Source: Vibrio superstes | GTDB taxonomy: Bacteria; Pseudomonadota; Gammaproteobacteria; Enterobacterales; Vibrionaceae | Length of the DNA: 64,000 nt | NCBI RefSeq assembly: GCF_003569005.1 | Contig: NZ_BCUR01000004.1 | Span: forward strand, 2,683,633-2,747,632 | Direction: 5' to 3' | Shown: positions 24,790 to 34,244 of the stretch, in pieces | How the letters are laid out: every line of letters begins with the position of its first letter | Position numbering within the stretch: the first letter of the stretch is position 1 | Notes under the pieces: model-generated | The model's input: the letters and a program-made list of their open reading frames with translations, nothing else | Told to the model about the DNA's origin: nothing | Databases searched by the model: none | Made by a program: the position numbers and the translations under genes

Positions 24790-25557
24790 ATGACCAAACG
24801 AAATACTCAAATTCGACGCAGTGCTATCGCCTCTCTTGTCGAGGAACAAGGCGAAGTGACTGTTGAAGAATTAGCAAAACGCTTTGATACGTCAGAAGTT
24901 ACTATTCGTAAAGACCTTGCATCGTTAGAACAAAGTGGACAGCTACTCCGTCGCTATGGTGGCGCAGTCTCTATCCCAACCGAAACGGTAGCCGAAGAGC
25001 TCAATATACTGATTTCAGAAAAGAAGCTATCTCTAGCATCGGTCGCCGCCTCCTTGGTTCGTGACCACAATCGAATTTTGATCGATAGCGGCAGCACCAC
25101 AGGTGCTCTTATTTCTAAGCTAAACACCAAGAAAGGCTTAGTGGTAATGACGAATTCATTGACCGCAGCAAATGCGCTCAATGAGCTAGAGAGTGAGCCG
25201 ACCCTATTGATGACAGGTGGCACTTGGGATGCACATTCAGACTCATTTCAAGGACAAGTCGCCGAAGCAGCTCTTCGTTCATACGATTTTGACCAGCTGT
25301 TTGTTGGTGCTGATGGTATCGACCTTGAGCGAGGTACGACTACCTTTAATGAACTCATTGGTTTAAGTCGCGTGATGGCTGAGGTATCTCGCCAGGTTAT
25401 CGTCATGATTGAGTCCGATAAGATAGGTCGCCGTATTCCCAACTTAGAACTCGCTTGGGATAGCATCGATATCGTAATTACCGACAAAAATCTGTCTGAC
25501 GAATACAAACAAATTATCGAATCAAAAGCTGTTCGCGTTATCCGAGCAGCCAACTAA
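24790..25557 (+). CDS. DeoR-family regulator next to glmS (GlmR-like)
   Basis: A 255-residue DeoR-type regulator. The N-terminal helix-turn-helix (VTVEELAKRFDTSEVTIRKD, about residues 22-41) and LLRRYGGAV are classical; the sugar-phosphate-sensing domain contains DSGSTTGALI and FVGADGIDLERGTTTFN. Start at 24790 (MTKRNTQ) is preferred; an ATG at 24760 would add ten basic residues and overlap the TTTCG repeats. Position 55 bp before glmS recalls GlmR, the DeoR-type protein next to glmS in Pseudomonas. Effector is presumably a hexosamine phosphate, which is inference. Confidence 0.85.
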   Translation: MTKRNTQIRRSAIASLVEEQGEVTVEELAKRFDTSEVTIRKDLASLEQSGQLLRRYGGAVSIPTETVAEELNILISEKKLSLASVAASLVRDHNRILIDSGSTTGALISKLNTKKGLVVMTNSLTAANALNELESEPTLLMTGGTWDAHSDSFQGQVAEAALRSYDFDQLFVGADGIDLERGTTTFNELIGLSRVMAEVSRQVIVMIESDKIGRRIPNLELAWDSIDIVITDKNLSDEYKQIIESKAVRVIRAAN

Positions 25558-25612
25558 ATTTAAACTACTATCGTCTTTGCTGTATGTGTAAAGACAAACT
25601 GGAGAATAAAAC

Positions 25613-27445
25613 ATGTGTGGAATTGTGGGTGCAGTAGCACAGCGTGATGTAGCAGAGATCCTTGTAGAAGGCCTTCGTCGTCTTGAATACCGCGGTTACG
25701 ACTCAGCAGGCGTTGCTGTTGTTGACGCAGAGTCAAACCTAACTCGCGTTCGTCGCTTAGGTAAGGTTCAAGAACTTGCAGACGCTGTAGATGCACAAAA
25801 CGTTCTAGGCGGTACAGGTATCGCACACACTCGCTGGGCAACGCATGGCGAACCAAGTGAAGTAAACGCGCACCCTCATATGTCGGGTGACATTGCTGTT
25901 GTGCACAATGGCATCATCGAAAACCACGAAGAGCTACGTGAACTTTTAGTTGGCCGTGGCTATGTATTTACTTCTCAAACCGATACTGAAGTTATTGCTC
26001 ACCTAGTTGAATGGGAACTAAGAACATCAGCGTCTCTAGTTGAGGCACTACAAAAGACGGCTAAACAACTTGATGGTGCTTACGGCACAGTAGCAGTTGA
26101 TCGCAAAGACCCTAGCCGTATCGTTGTCGCTCGCTCTGGCAGCCCAATTGTGATTGGTTTAGGTGTAGGCGAGAACTTCCTTGCTTCAGATCAGTTAGCA
26201 CTACTTAACGTAACGCGTCGCTTCATCTACCTAGAAGAAGGTGATATCGCAGAGATCACGCGCCGTGACGTGTCTATCTTCGATGCAGAAGGTAACTCTG
26301 TAGAGCGTGAAGAGCACGAATCTAACGCAGAGCACGATGCAGGTGATAAAGGTAAATACCGTCACTTCATGCAAAAAGAGATCTTCGAGCAACCTACAGC
26401 GCTAATTAGCACTATGGAAGGTCGCATCTCTGCAGACTCAGTCATCACTAACGCTATCGGCGTTAAAGCAGAAGAAATCCTTAGCAAGGTAGAACACGTT
26501 CAGATCATTGCTTGTGGTACGTCATACAACTCAGGCATGGCTGCTCGTTACTGGTTCGAATCTATCGCTGGCGTAAGCTGTGACGTAGAAATTGCATCTG
26601 AGTTCCGTTACCGCAAGTTCGTAACTCGTCCAAACAGCCTACTTGTGACTCTTTCTCAATCAGGTGAAACTGCCGATACGCTAGCTGCACTTCGCCTAGC
26701 TAAAGAAAAAGGTTACATGGCGGCAATGACCATCTGTAACGTGGCAGGCTCTTCTCTTGTTCGTGAATCTGATTTTGCCTTCATGACTCGTGCGGGAACA
26801 GAGATCGGTGTTGCTTCAACTAAGGCATTTACCACTCAACTTGCAGCAATGCTGATGATGGTAGTTTCAATTGGTCGCCTACAAGGTCGTGTAGATGCAA
26901 CTCGTGAAGCAGAGATTGTTCAGGCTCTACATGAACTCCCAACGGCCATTGAAAAAGCGCTAGCGTTCGATAAAGAAATCGAAGCTCTAGCCCCTGATTT
27001 TGCTGACAAGCACCATACATTATTCCTAGGCCGCGGTGAATACTACCCAATTGCGATGGAAGCATCTCTTAAACTCAAAGAGATCTCTTACATTCATGCT
27101 GAAGCTTACGCTGCGGGTGAATTGAAGCATGGCCCACTGGCTCTTATTGATGCCGATATGCCAGTAGTGGTTATCGCACCAAACAACGAGCTTCTAGAGA
27201 AGCTGAAATCTAACGTTGAAGAAGTACGTGCACGTGGTGGACTGCTGTATGTATTTGCTGACGAACAAGCAGGCTTTGAGAGTGATGAAAACATGAAGAT
27301 CATCAAGATGCCTCATGTAAACGAAATTACAGCACCTATCTTCTATACGGTTCCAATGCAGCTGTTGTCGTACCATGTAGCATTAATCAAAGGTACTGAC
27401 GTAGACCAACCTCGTAACCTAGCAAAAGCGGTTACTGTAGAGTAA
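25613..27445 (+). CDS. glmS: Glutamine-fructose-6-phosphate aminotransferase (isomerizing)
   Basis: A 610-residue enzyme making glucosamine 6-phosphate from fructose 6-phosphate and glutamine, the entry to peptidoglycan and LPS amino sugars. The glutaminase domain begins MCGIVGAVAQ with catalytic Cys after Met removal; RRLEYRGYDSAG, HTRWATHGEPSEVNAHPH and two SIS domains (ACGTSYNSG, LSQSGETADT) follow; the C-terminus NLAKAVTVE is invariant. A GGAGAATAAA ribosome site precedes the ATG. Opposes nagB functionally, transcribed divergently from it. Confidence 0.98.
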   Translation: MCGIVGAVAQRDVAEILVEGLRRLEYRGYDSAGVAVVDAESNLTRVRRLGKVQELADAVDAQNVLGGTGIAHTRWATHGEPSEVNAHPHMSGDIAVVHNGIIENHEELRELLVGRGYVFTSQTDTEVIAHLVEWELRTSASLVEALQKTAKQLDGAYGTVAVDRKDPSRIVVARSGSPIVIGLGVGENFLASDQLALLNVTRRFIYLEEGDIAEITRRDVSIFDAEGNSVEREEHESNAEHDAGDKGKYRHFMQKEIFEQPTALISTMEGRISADSVITNAIGVKAEEILSKVEHVQIIACGTSYNSGMAARYWFESIAGVSCDVEIASEFRYRKFVTRPNSLLVTLSQSGETADTLAALRLAKEKGYMAAMTICNVAGSSLVRESDFAFMTRAGTEIGVASTKAFTTQLAAMLMMVVSIGRLQGRVDATREAEIVQALHELPTAIEKALAFDKEIEALAPDFADKHHTLFLGRGEYYPIAMEASLKLKEISYIHAEAYAAGELKHGPLALIDADMPVVVIAPNNELLEKLKSNVEEVRARGGLLYVFADEQAGFESDENMKIIKMPHVNEITAPIFYTVPMQLLSYHVALIKGTDVDQPRNLAKAVTVE

Positions 27446-27468
27446 CGTGCAAGCGTAACCTTATGTTT

Positions 27469-27496
27469 TTAAAAGGGGCTTTTAGCCCCTTTTTTA
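27469..27496 (+). terminator. Intrinsic terminator of glmS
   Basis: AAAAGGGGCT, loop tt, AGCCCCTTTTTT. Strong GC stem with T-run. Confidence 0.9.
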
Positions 27497-27638
27497 TTGC
27501 TGCCAATCACGTCTACGTAAGTTTGATGTAACAAGAAATTCAGTTTTGTGATTACCTGCAACACAAACGATTAAATACCAACTCAGTTGCATAATATAGA
27601 CCAATATTTAACCATCATGAGTAACTGGACAAGATGAG

Positions 27639-27833
27639 ATGCAGGCGCAAGAAACACAAAGTTTGATGCAACCGATCCTGGTTCTTCTCTCTGATGCATT
27701 CTTTTATCTTATCGTCATTTACGCCGTAGTGATTATTGGCGGTTACGCTCTTGTGGTACTCAAGCGACACCTTGAGGTGATAAAAGAACAGAAGATCATG
27801 CATGATAGGCATAATGATTCTCATCACAGATAA
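27639..27833 (+). CDS. Hypothetical small single-pass membrane protein (64 aa)
   Basis: Not recognised. A 64-residue frame from ATG 27639 with a weak GAGATG-context ribosome site (caagatgag). One clear hydrophobic helix spans about residues 12-40 (ILVLLSDAFFYLIVIYAVVI and onward), followed by a charged tail RHLEVIKEQKIMHDRHNDSHHR. The membrane-helix and basic-tail layout looks like a real small protein. An antisense frame of similar length exists but has no such organisation. It stands between glmS and the xylose regulator; no operon partner. Confidence 0.45.
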   Translation: MQAQETQSLMQPILVLLSDAFFYLIVIYAVVIIGGYALVVLKRHLEVIKEQKIMHDRHNDSHHR

Positions 27834-28202
27834 GTAATACTTTATAAATCACAGCCTTAAAAAGAAGAATACGGTCAACACTGCCTTTCTTTACATTACT
27901 AACTATTCATTACTTTATTCTAAGTATTTATAATTTGCTCATATGTTGAAATATAACCACTTAATAATATGTTAATTCTTGGTTTTCGATATTTAACCTA
28001 TTCCACCACTTTCAATAACAATCATGAGTAAATTCAGATCATTAATTATTGTTCCTATTCCTGCTTATGTTTTTTGTTTATCCTTTTATTTAATCTACTG
28101 AATGAGCTCACGATCACAACATAGTATTCATTCTATGTATGAGTTTGTACTCTACTGGTAGACTCATGCGACTTTGTTTTGACTCTATGGCTTATTGTTA
28201 TT
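27834..28202. other. AT-rich intergenic region upstream of xylR
   Basis: About 370 bp with no gene. It includes a TGAGCTCACGATCACA stretch near 28103-28118 that loosely fits the CRP pattern, and the inverted repeat CATAGTATTCATTCTATG near 28120, either of which may belong to the xylR promoter. Otherwise nothing is recognised. Confidence 0.4.
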
Positions 28203-29393
28203 ATGGATAGGAAATATCGAATAAACTTGCTATTCAATGCAAATAAGGTTTATGACCGACAAGTAATTGAAGGCATTGGCGAGTACTTACAAGCAACTCA
28301 GTGTGACTGGGATATTTTCCTTGAGGAAGACTTTACGACTCACTTGGAGAATGTTCGAGCTTGGCAAGGCGATGGCATCATTGCAGATTTTGACAATCCG
28401 GAGATAGAGCGCTTACTTTCAAACTCAGACATTCCTGTGGTCGGCGTCGGTGGCTCTTACCAGTCTGAAAATGATTACCCCGACGTCCCCTATGTTGCTA
28501 CAGATAACCAAGCCTTGGTGGAAATGGCGTTCCAACACCTAAAAGGCAAAGGGCTACAAAATTTTGCTTTTTATGGCATCCCTGATGCACCTTGTCGCCG
28601 CTGGGCCAGCGAAAGAGAAAAGGCATTCAAAAACATCGTCGCTCGTGAAGGTTATGCTAGTGCAGTGTTTCGTGGTAATGAGACCTCGTCTGGCAGTTGG
28701 CAATATGATATGAACCGTCTTGCTGACTGGCTACAAAGGCTTCCAACCCCCACAGGGATTATTGCAGTAACAGATTCAAGAGCTAGACATTTACTGCAAG
28801 TATGCAGCCATTTAAACATTATGGTTCCCGACAAAGTTGCCGTGATTGGCATCGACAATGAAGAGGTAACTCGATACCTCACAAGAGTTTCCCTGAGCTC
28901 TGTGGCTCAAGGTAGCAAGGAAATGGGCTATCGTGCCGCTAAGATGCTTCACAACATTTTAGATACCCAAGCTAACTCTGAAAATGAGGCCTTAGTTCCC
29001 ACAGCAAGACCTAAAGTCATGATTCCACCATCAATGGTGTATGAGCGTCAAAGCACTGATTATCAAGCCTTAAACGATCCTTATGTGATTCAAGCAATGC
29101 ACTTTATTCGACACAATGCTTGCAAAGGAATCAAGGTTGATCAGGTACTTAGCTATGTGGGTATTTCTCGTTCAAACATGGAAGTACGATTTAAAGAAGC
29201 CAGAGGACACTCTATCCATCAAGAGATTCATAACTCGAAACTGAAGAGAGCTTGCAACCTACTAACGAGCACCTCACTCTCGATCAATGATATCGCAGAG
29301 GTCTGTGGTTACCCGTCGTTACAGTACATGTACACGGTATTTAAAAAGAACTTTGAAATGACACCTAAAGACTTTAGAGAAAAGTCAGCCTAG
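28203..29393 (+). CDS. xylR: Xylose operon activator XylR (AraC family)
   Basis: A 396-residue regulator with the two-part build of E. coli XylR: a periplasmic-binding-protein-like xylose sensor (about 1-280, starting MDRKYRINLLFNANKVYDRQ, almost the E. coli text) and an AraC-type DNA-binding domain (about 290-396, VLSYVGISRSNMEVRFKEAR, ending in IAEVCGYPSLQYMYTVFKKN). Start is ATG 28203; a TTG eight codons earlier adds no homology. It opens the xylan/xylose island and should activate the xylA copies and transporter genes when xylose is bound. Confidence 0.95.
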   Translation: MDRKYRINLLFNANKVYDRQVIEGIGEYLQATQCDWDIFLEEDFTTHLENVRAWQGDGIIADFDNPEIERLLSNSDIPVVGVGGSYQSENDYPDVPYVATDNQALVEMAFQHLKGKGLQNFAFYGIPDAPCRRWASEREKAFKNIVAREGYASAVFRGNETSSGSWQYDMNRLADWLQRLPTPTGIIAVTDSRARHLLQVCSHLNIMVPDKVAVIGIDNEEVTRYLTRVSLSSVAQGSKEMGYRAAKMLHNILDTQANSENEALVPTARPKVMIPPSMVYERQSTDYQALNDPYVIQAMHFIRHNACKGIKVDQVLSYVGISRSNMEVRFKEARGHSIHQEIHNSKLKRACNLLTSTSLSINDIAEVCGYPSLQYMYTVFKKNFEMTPKDFREKSA

Positions 29394-29414
29394 AGAAGCT
29401 AACACTATTTCATA

Positions 29415-29447
29415 TTAAAAAGCCCCGTTATAAAAATGGGGCTTTAT
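29415..29447 (+). terminator. Intrinsic terminator of xylR
   Basis: AAAAAGCCCC, loop of about 11 nt, GGGGCTTTATT. Closes xylR. Confidence 0.82.
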
Positions 29448-29787
29448 TAATTAAAGCTCTGTTTGGGGGTGAGCTTATTATAAATAATCAATCAGTAATC
29501 ATTTTATTAATAACTTTAAATAGTAATACCTAGGCGACTAATTGAAATTACTGTTATTAGCAACTTAATTATGCAATCTTGTTTATGTGATAAACATCTA
29601 AAAACTGATAACACTTGCTCGATAATCCATCACAAAAACTCAAGAAAGGGTTTTCACCTCCTGAATGAGACTTGTCGCACAAATAACAAATACATGAATT
29701 TTAGTACTAAAAATCGTAATTGAAGGAATGAGATAAAAAGTAAATTATGACTATCGAAGCCTGTTACTCATTTTGGATATTACGATT
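29448..29787 (+). promoter_or_regulatory. xylA-1 control region with XylR-like motif
   Basis: AAATCGTAATTGAAGGAATG at 29711-29730 resembles AATTTCATAATTGAGGAAAT upstream of the second ABC ATPase and CATAATTGAGCAACTG of E. coli XylR sites. A TTTATGTGATAAACATC stretch near 29580-29600 is a weak CRP candidate. The rest is AT-rich promoter sequence. Confidence 0.5.
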
Positions 29788-31107
29788 ATGACCGAATTCT
29801 TTAAAAACATTAATAAGATTAAATTTGAAGGCACCGAGTCTTCAAACCCACTTGCTTTCCGCCACTACGATGCCGACAAAATGGTACTGGGCAAAAGCAT
29901 GAAAGAGCACCTGCGCTTTGCTGCATGCTACTGGCACAACTTCTGCTGGGCTGGCTCTGACGTATTCGGCGCTGGCACTTACGACCGTCCTTGGCTAAAA
30001 AGCAACGACCCGATGGAAGTGGCTCGCATGAAGGCTGACCACGCATTCGACTTCTTCTCAAAACTAACCGTGCCTTACTACTGTTTCCACGACACTGATG
30101 TGGCTCCTGAAGGCAACTCTATCAAAGAGTACATCAACAACTTCCAAACTATGGTTGACGTTCTTGAGCAGAAGCAAGCGGAGACAGGCACCAAACTGCT
30201 TTGGGGCACTGCAAACGCCTTCTCTAATCCTCGCTACATGTCAGGTGCAGGCACTAACCCTGACCCGAAAGTATTTGCGTATGCAGCAACTCAAATCTTC
30301 AACGCTATGGGCGCAACCAAACGCCTAGGTGGTGAGAACTACGTACTTTGGGGTGGTCGTGAAGGCTACGAAACACTACTGAACACTGACCTTCGCCAAG
30401 AGCGTGAACAATTAGGCCGTCTAATGCAGATGGTGGTTGAGCACAAACACAAGATTGGCTTTAACGGCACTATCTTGATTGAGCCTAAGCCACAAGAGCC
30501 GACTAAGCACCAATACGACTACGATACCGCGACCGTGTATGGCTTCTTGAAGCAATACGGCCTTGAAGATGAAATCAAGGTAAACATCGAAGCCAACCAC
30601 GCCACTCTTGCGGGGCACAGCTTCCACCATGAAGTGGCGACTGCGACTTCTCTAGGTTTGTTTGGTTCTATTGATGCAAACCGTGGTGATGCTCAGCTAG
30701 GCTGGGATACTGACCAGTTCCCTAACAGCGTTGAAGAAAACACGCTAGTCATGTACGAAATTCTGAAAGCAGGCGGTTTTACTACGGGTGGCTTTAACTT
30801 TGATGCTCGCCTTCGTCGCCCATCTATCGATGCACAAGACCTATTCCACGGTCATATCGGCGGCATGGATGTGATGGCTAAATCTCTAGAAAATGCAGCC
30901 GCTATGCTAGAGAACGACGTATTAGGCAAGCTGACTTCTGAGCGCTATGCTGGCTGGAACGATGACCTAGGTAAGAAAATCTTAAGTGGAGAAATGAACC
31001 TTGAGCAAGTGGCTAAGTTTGCTCAAGAGAAAAACATTGCACCTAAGATGGCATCGGGTCGTCAAGAGCATCTAGAAAACATCGTTAACGGCTTTATCTT
31101 TAAATAA
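29788..31107 (+). CDS. xylA: Xylose isomerase, copy 1
   Basis: A 439-residue class II xylose isomerase converting D-xylose to D-xylulose. Active-site segments: YYCFHDTDVAPEG (catalytic His), LLWGTANAFSNPRYMSGAGT, TILIEPKPQEPTKHQYDYD (metal Glu), IEANHATLAGHSFHHE, and GSIDANRGDAQLGWDTDQFP. The ATG at 29788 is used; a TTG 15 bases upstream is not conserved. Almost identical to the copy at 42485: protein differences are confined to about seven residues near the N-terminus, Asn/Ile at KNIAPK, and the penultimate residue. Followed by a GH43 gene, separated by a hairpin. Confidence 0.97.
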   Translation: MTEFFKNINKIKFEGTESSNPLAFRHYDADKMVLGKSMKEHLRFAACYWHNFCWAGSDVFGAGTYDRPWLKSNDPMEVARMKADHAFDFFSKLTVPYYCFHDTDVAPEGNSIKEYINNFQTMVDVLEQKQAETGTKLLWGTANAFSNPRYMSGAGTNPDPKVFAYAATQIFNAMGATKRLGGENYVLWGGREGYETLLNTDLRQEREQLGRLMQMVVEHKHKIGFNGTILIEPKPQEPTKHQYDYDTATVYGFLKQYGLEDEIKVNIEANHATLAGHSFHHEVATATSLGLFGSIDANRGDAQLGWDTDQFPNSVEENTLVMYEILKAGGFTTGGFNFDARLRRPSIDAQDLFHGHIGGMDVMAKSLENAAAMLENDVLGKLTSERYAGWNDDLGKKILSGEMNLEQVAKFAQEKNIAPKMASGRQEHLENIVNGFIFK

Positions 31108-31130
31108 CCAAGCAATACGTTAACTAATCG

Positions 31131-31170
31131 AGCCCGAGCGCCATATACATTAAGGTTCTCGGGCTTTTTA
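31131..31170 (+). terminator. Hairpin terminator between xylA-1 and the GH43 gene
   Basis: AGCCCGAG, 19-nt loop, CTCGGGCT then TTTTAAT. Likely a partial terminator inside the xylA-xynB transcript. Confidence 0.75.
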
Positions 31171-31205
31171 ATAAACAAATTCGCAGTCAACTACAAGAAT
31201 AAGAA

Positions 31206-32834
31206 ATGACAATGACCCATGTAATCCAAAATCCAATACTTAAAGGCTTTAACCCTGATCCTTCCATAGTTCGAGTTGGCGATGATTATTACATTGCCAC
31301 TTCAACATTTGAGTGGTTTCCTGGCATTCAGATCCACCACTCTAAAGACCTCGTCAACTGGCGTCTCGCCGGACATGTTCTTACTCGCACCTCACAACTC
31401 GACATGAAAGGCATGGATAACTCTGAAGGTGTCTATGCCCCTACCCTTACTTATGCTGATGATAAGTTTTGGGTTTGCTTTTCCAACGTACACTCATGTC
31501 GAGGCGGCAACTGGATGGCAACCCCTTGCTTTGTTGTGACCGCAGAGAACATCGAAGGTCCATGGAGTGAACCCGTTTCCATAGGCAACTATGGCTTTGA
31601 CCCATCACTGTTTCATGACGACGACGGCAAGAAATACATGGTCAACATGGTGTGGGATGGCAGACAAAAAACGAATTTCTTTGGTGGCATTGTAGTTCAA
31701 GAATTTGACGTCGAAACGCAGTCTCTGGTTGGAAAACCACACAATGTGTTCAAAGGCACCAAACTCGGCTGCACCGAAGGGCCACAGATCCTCAAGAAAG
31801 ACGGCTACTACTACCTTATTACCGCAGAGGGTGGCACTGAACGTAACCATGCCGTCACTGTGTGTCGCTCTAAGAATATATTAGGGCCGTATGAGGTTCA
31901 TCCTGAAAATCCAATCCTAACTACGCGCTTTCAAGAGAACGCTCCCCTTGAGCGTGCTGGGCACGGCTTCTTTGTTGAGACTCAAAATGGCGAGTGGTAT
32001 CTAAGCCATCTATGTAGCAGACGAATTCCAAACCCTGAGGGTTATCAATTCATACCCGATTATGACAATGGCTATTCTATTCTCGGGCGTGAATCTGCGA
32101 TACAAAAAGCGAACTGGCAAGAGGGGTGGCCTTATGTCACTTCAGGTCGTATACCTGCCGTCGAAGTAGAAGCCCCAGATCTTCAGCCGCACCCTTGGTC
32201 AAGTAAACCGAGTCGTGACAACTTCGAGTCCACAACGCTTGCTGTTGATTATCAAACGCTAAGAGAACCCAAAGACGAATCTTGGCTATCGCTAACTGAG
32301 CGACCAGGGTATTTGAGACTAAAGGGCCGCCACTATCTCTCATCAAGATACGAGCAAAGCATGCTGGCTCGCCGCTTTCAGGCTTTCTACTGCACTGTAG
32401 AGACCAAGCTAGAATTTGCACCTGAAACACCTTACGAGATGGCAGGCTTGTGCGCTTACTACTCACGCAATGGCCATTATTTCCTTAAGATGAGCGCCGA
32501 TGATGAAGGAAACAGGCTGCTGCAAATTGTCGGAAACATAAATGATGTTTATGGGGAGTATTCTGAGGAGGTGCTTATTGGCGATGCCGATGCTGTCTTT
32601 ATGCGTCTCGAGCTCGATCGCCAATGGTATCGCTTCAGTTATTCATTGGATGGACAGACTTGGCAACAGATAGGCCCTTCTCTAAACAGCACGCCACTGT
32701 CCGATGAAGGTGGTCCTGATATCTTCCGTTTCACCGGCAGCTTTGCAGCGTTATTTGCTGCTGATATTCGCGGACAAAAGCGAGCTGCTGACTTTGAGTA
32801 TTTCGACTACATCGAACATCAAGACAAACAATAA
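31206..32834 (+). CDS. xynB: GH43 beta-xylosidase
   Basis: A 542-residue family 43 glycoside hydrolase that should release xylose from the non-reducing end of xylo-oligosaccharides. The five-blade propeller occupies about residues 5-310: catalytic base Asp in FNPDPSIVRVGDDYY, modulating Asp in YGFDPSLFHDDDG, catalytic acid Glu in LGCTEGPQIL. A C-terminal GH43 beta-sandwich domain (about 330-540) is present, as in cytoplasmic xylosidases. No signal peptide, so it acts on imported oligosaccharides. Follows xylA by 98 bp and precedes a second GH43 by about 63 bp. Confidence 0.94.
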   Translation: MTMTHVIQNPILKGFNPDPSIVRVGDDYYIATSTFEWFPGIQIHHSKDLVNWRLAGHVLTRTSQLDMKGMDNSEGVYAPTLTYADDKFWVCFSNVHSCRGGNWMATPCFVVTAENIEGPWSEPVSIGNYGFDPSLFHDDDGKKYMVNMVWDGRQKTNFFGGIVVQEFDVETQSLVGKPHNVFKGTKLGCTEGPQILKKDGYYYLITAEGGTERNHAVTVCRSKNILGPYEVHPENPILTTRFQENAPLERAGHGFFVETQNGEWYLSHLCSRRIPNPEGYQFIPDYDNGYSILGRESAIQKANWQEGWPYVTSGRIPAVEVEAPDLQPHPWSSKPSRDNFESTTLAVDYQTLREPKDESWLSLTERPGYLRLKGRHYLSSRYEQSMLARRFQAFYCTVETKLEFAPETPYEMAGLCAYYSRNGHYFLKMSADDEGNRLLQIVGNINDVYGEYSEEVLIGDADAVFMRLELDRQWYRFSYSLDGQTWQQIGPSLNSTPLSDEGGPDIFRFTGSFAALFAADIRGQKRAADFEYFDYIEHQDKQ

Positions 32835-32897
32835 ACACATTGCCCAATCTGGTGATGTGCAGTGAAAAGATTAAATGACTATTTGAGTGAGAATATT

Positions 32898-33953
32898 ATG
32901 AATGATACGACTGCTACGGCAAACGAACTAAGTGATGCAGAGAAGGTAACGGCTCGCGATCTTGAGCGTGCAAGCTCACTAAAGCCGATCTCTTCGCCAT
33001 TAGTTACCCACATGTATACAGCGGATCCCTCCGCGCATGTGTTTAATGGCAAGATCTACATCTATCCTTCTCATGATATCGAGACGGAACAGCCTCTAAA
33101 TGATAATGGTGATCACTTTGATATGCGTGATTACCATGTCATCTCTCTTGACCAACCTTTTGGCAAGGCAACGGACCACGGCAATGCGTTAGACGTTAAA
33201 GATGTGAAATGGGCAGAGCGTCAAATGTGGGCGCCAGATGCCGCGGAGAAAGACGGTAAGTATTACCTGTATTTCCCTGCTAAAAATGCCGAGGGTATCT
33301 TTCATATTGGTGTGGCAGTCGCAGACCAACCAGAGGGCCCTTTTACCCCTGAAGAAACCCATATCCAAGGTACCTACAGTATTGATCCAGCGGTGTTCCA
33401 AGATGAGGACGACCAATACTACCTATACATTGGCGGCTTATGGGGCGGTCAACTGCAGAATTGGCGTGATAATCAATATGGCGAGGAAGTTTTCCCGCAA
33501 GATCATGAGCTTGCTCTTTTACCAAAAGTGGCCAAACTCGCAGACAACATGGTTGATCTTGCCGAAACACCTCGTGACATCGAGATCCTTGATGAGAATG
33601 GAGATCTGCTTCTAGCAGGAGATACCGACCGTCGTTACTTTGAGGGCCCATGGCTACACAAACATAACGATACCTACTACTTCTCATATTCTACCGGCGA
33701 TACCCATAAAATAGTGTATGCCACCAGCAAGTCACCGTATGGTCCATTTACTTATCAAGGCGTTATCTTAGAGCCGGTACTGGGTTGGACTACCCACCAC
33801 TCAATTGCTGAGTTTGAAGGTAAGTGGTACTTGTTCTATCATGACAGCACCTTATCTGGAGGCCAGACACACCTTCGCAATATCAAGATGACAGAGCTGA
33901 TTCATAACGAAGATGGCAGTATTCAAACCATTACTCCTTATCTCGATATCTAA
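32898..33953 (+). CDS. GH43 family glycoside hydrolase (xylosidase/arabinofuranosidase type)
   Basis: A 351-residue single-domain GH43 protein without signal peptide. The base Asp is in HMYTADPSAHVFNGKIYIY, the modulating Asp in GTYSIDPAVFQDEDD, and the acid Glu in YFEGPWLHKHNDTYYFSYS. It lacks the C-terminal sandwich of the upstream xylosidase, so the two are not simple duplicates. The start MNDTTATANELS at 32898 follows GAGTGAG; an ATG 36 bases upstream is less likely. Probable role is removal of arabinose or xylose side groups from imported xylo-oligosaccharides; the exact bond cannot be told. Confidence 0.88.
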   Translation: MNDTTATANELSDAEKVTARDLERASSLKPISSPLVTHMYTADPSAHVFNGKIYIYPSHDIETEQPLNDNGDHFDMRDYHVISLDQPFGKATDHGNALDVKDVKWAERQMWAPDAAEKDGKYYLYFPAKNAEGIFHIGVAVADQPEGPFTPEETHIQGTYSIDPAVFQDEDDQYYLYIGGLWGGQLQNWRDNQYGEEVFPQDHELALLPKVAKLADNMVDLAETPRDIEILDENGDLLLAGDTDRRYFEGPWLHKHNDTYYFSYSTGDTHKIVYATSKSPYGPFTYQGVILEPVLGWTTHHSIAEFEGKWYLFYHDSTLSGGQTHLRNIKMTELIHNEDGSIQTITPYLDI

Positions 33954-33979
33954 AAATTAAGACACTCTCCTCCTTTCAA

Positions 33980-34007
33980 GCGCACACCAGACGGTGTGCG
34001 TTTTTTA
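33980..34007 (+). terminator. Intrinsic terminator after the GH43 pair
   Basis: CGCACACC, loop agac, GGTGTGCG, TTTTTT. Ends the xylA-xynB-GH43 transcript. Confidence 0.92.
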
Positions 34008-34022
34008 TTGTTTCTTTTAATT

Positions 34023-34184
34023 ATACCAATCGTACAAAATAACTGGTCATCCTATCTTGTTAAAATACTCGATAACTGCGTTAGAATTTTTGATTGTAGA
34101 ATAACTACTTATCGAAAAATTCTGCCTTGTCCTCAAGAATTTTTCCTACGCTATTTCTGATCACTTACTTAGTGTGATTGGTAT
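34023..34184. repeat. 162-bp MITE-like repeat, copy 2 (inverted)
   Basis: Starts ATACCAATC and ends GATTGGTAT; its reverse complement matches 10068-10229 over the full 162 bp with scattered substitutions. It lies between a terminator and the 3' end of the xylanase gene. Confidence 0.87.
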
Positions 34185-34195
34185 TATCTAGGCAC

Positions 34196-34226
34196 AAAAA
34201 AAAGAGGTGACCTAAGCCACCTCTAT
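34196..34226 (-). terminator. Intrinsic terminator of the xylanase gene
   Basis: Minus strand AGAGGTG, loop gcttaggt, CACCTCT, then T8. Confidence 0.88.
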
Positions 34227-34244
34227 TTCGATTTATTCAATAAT

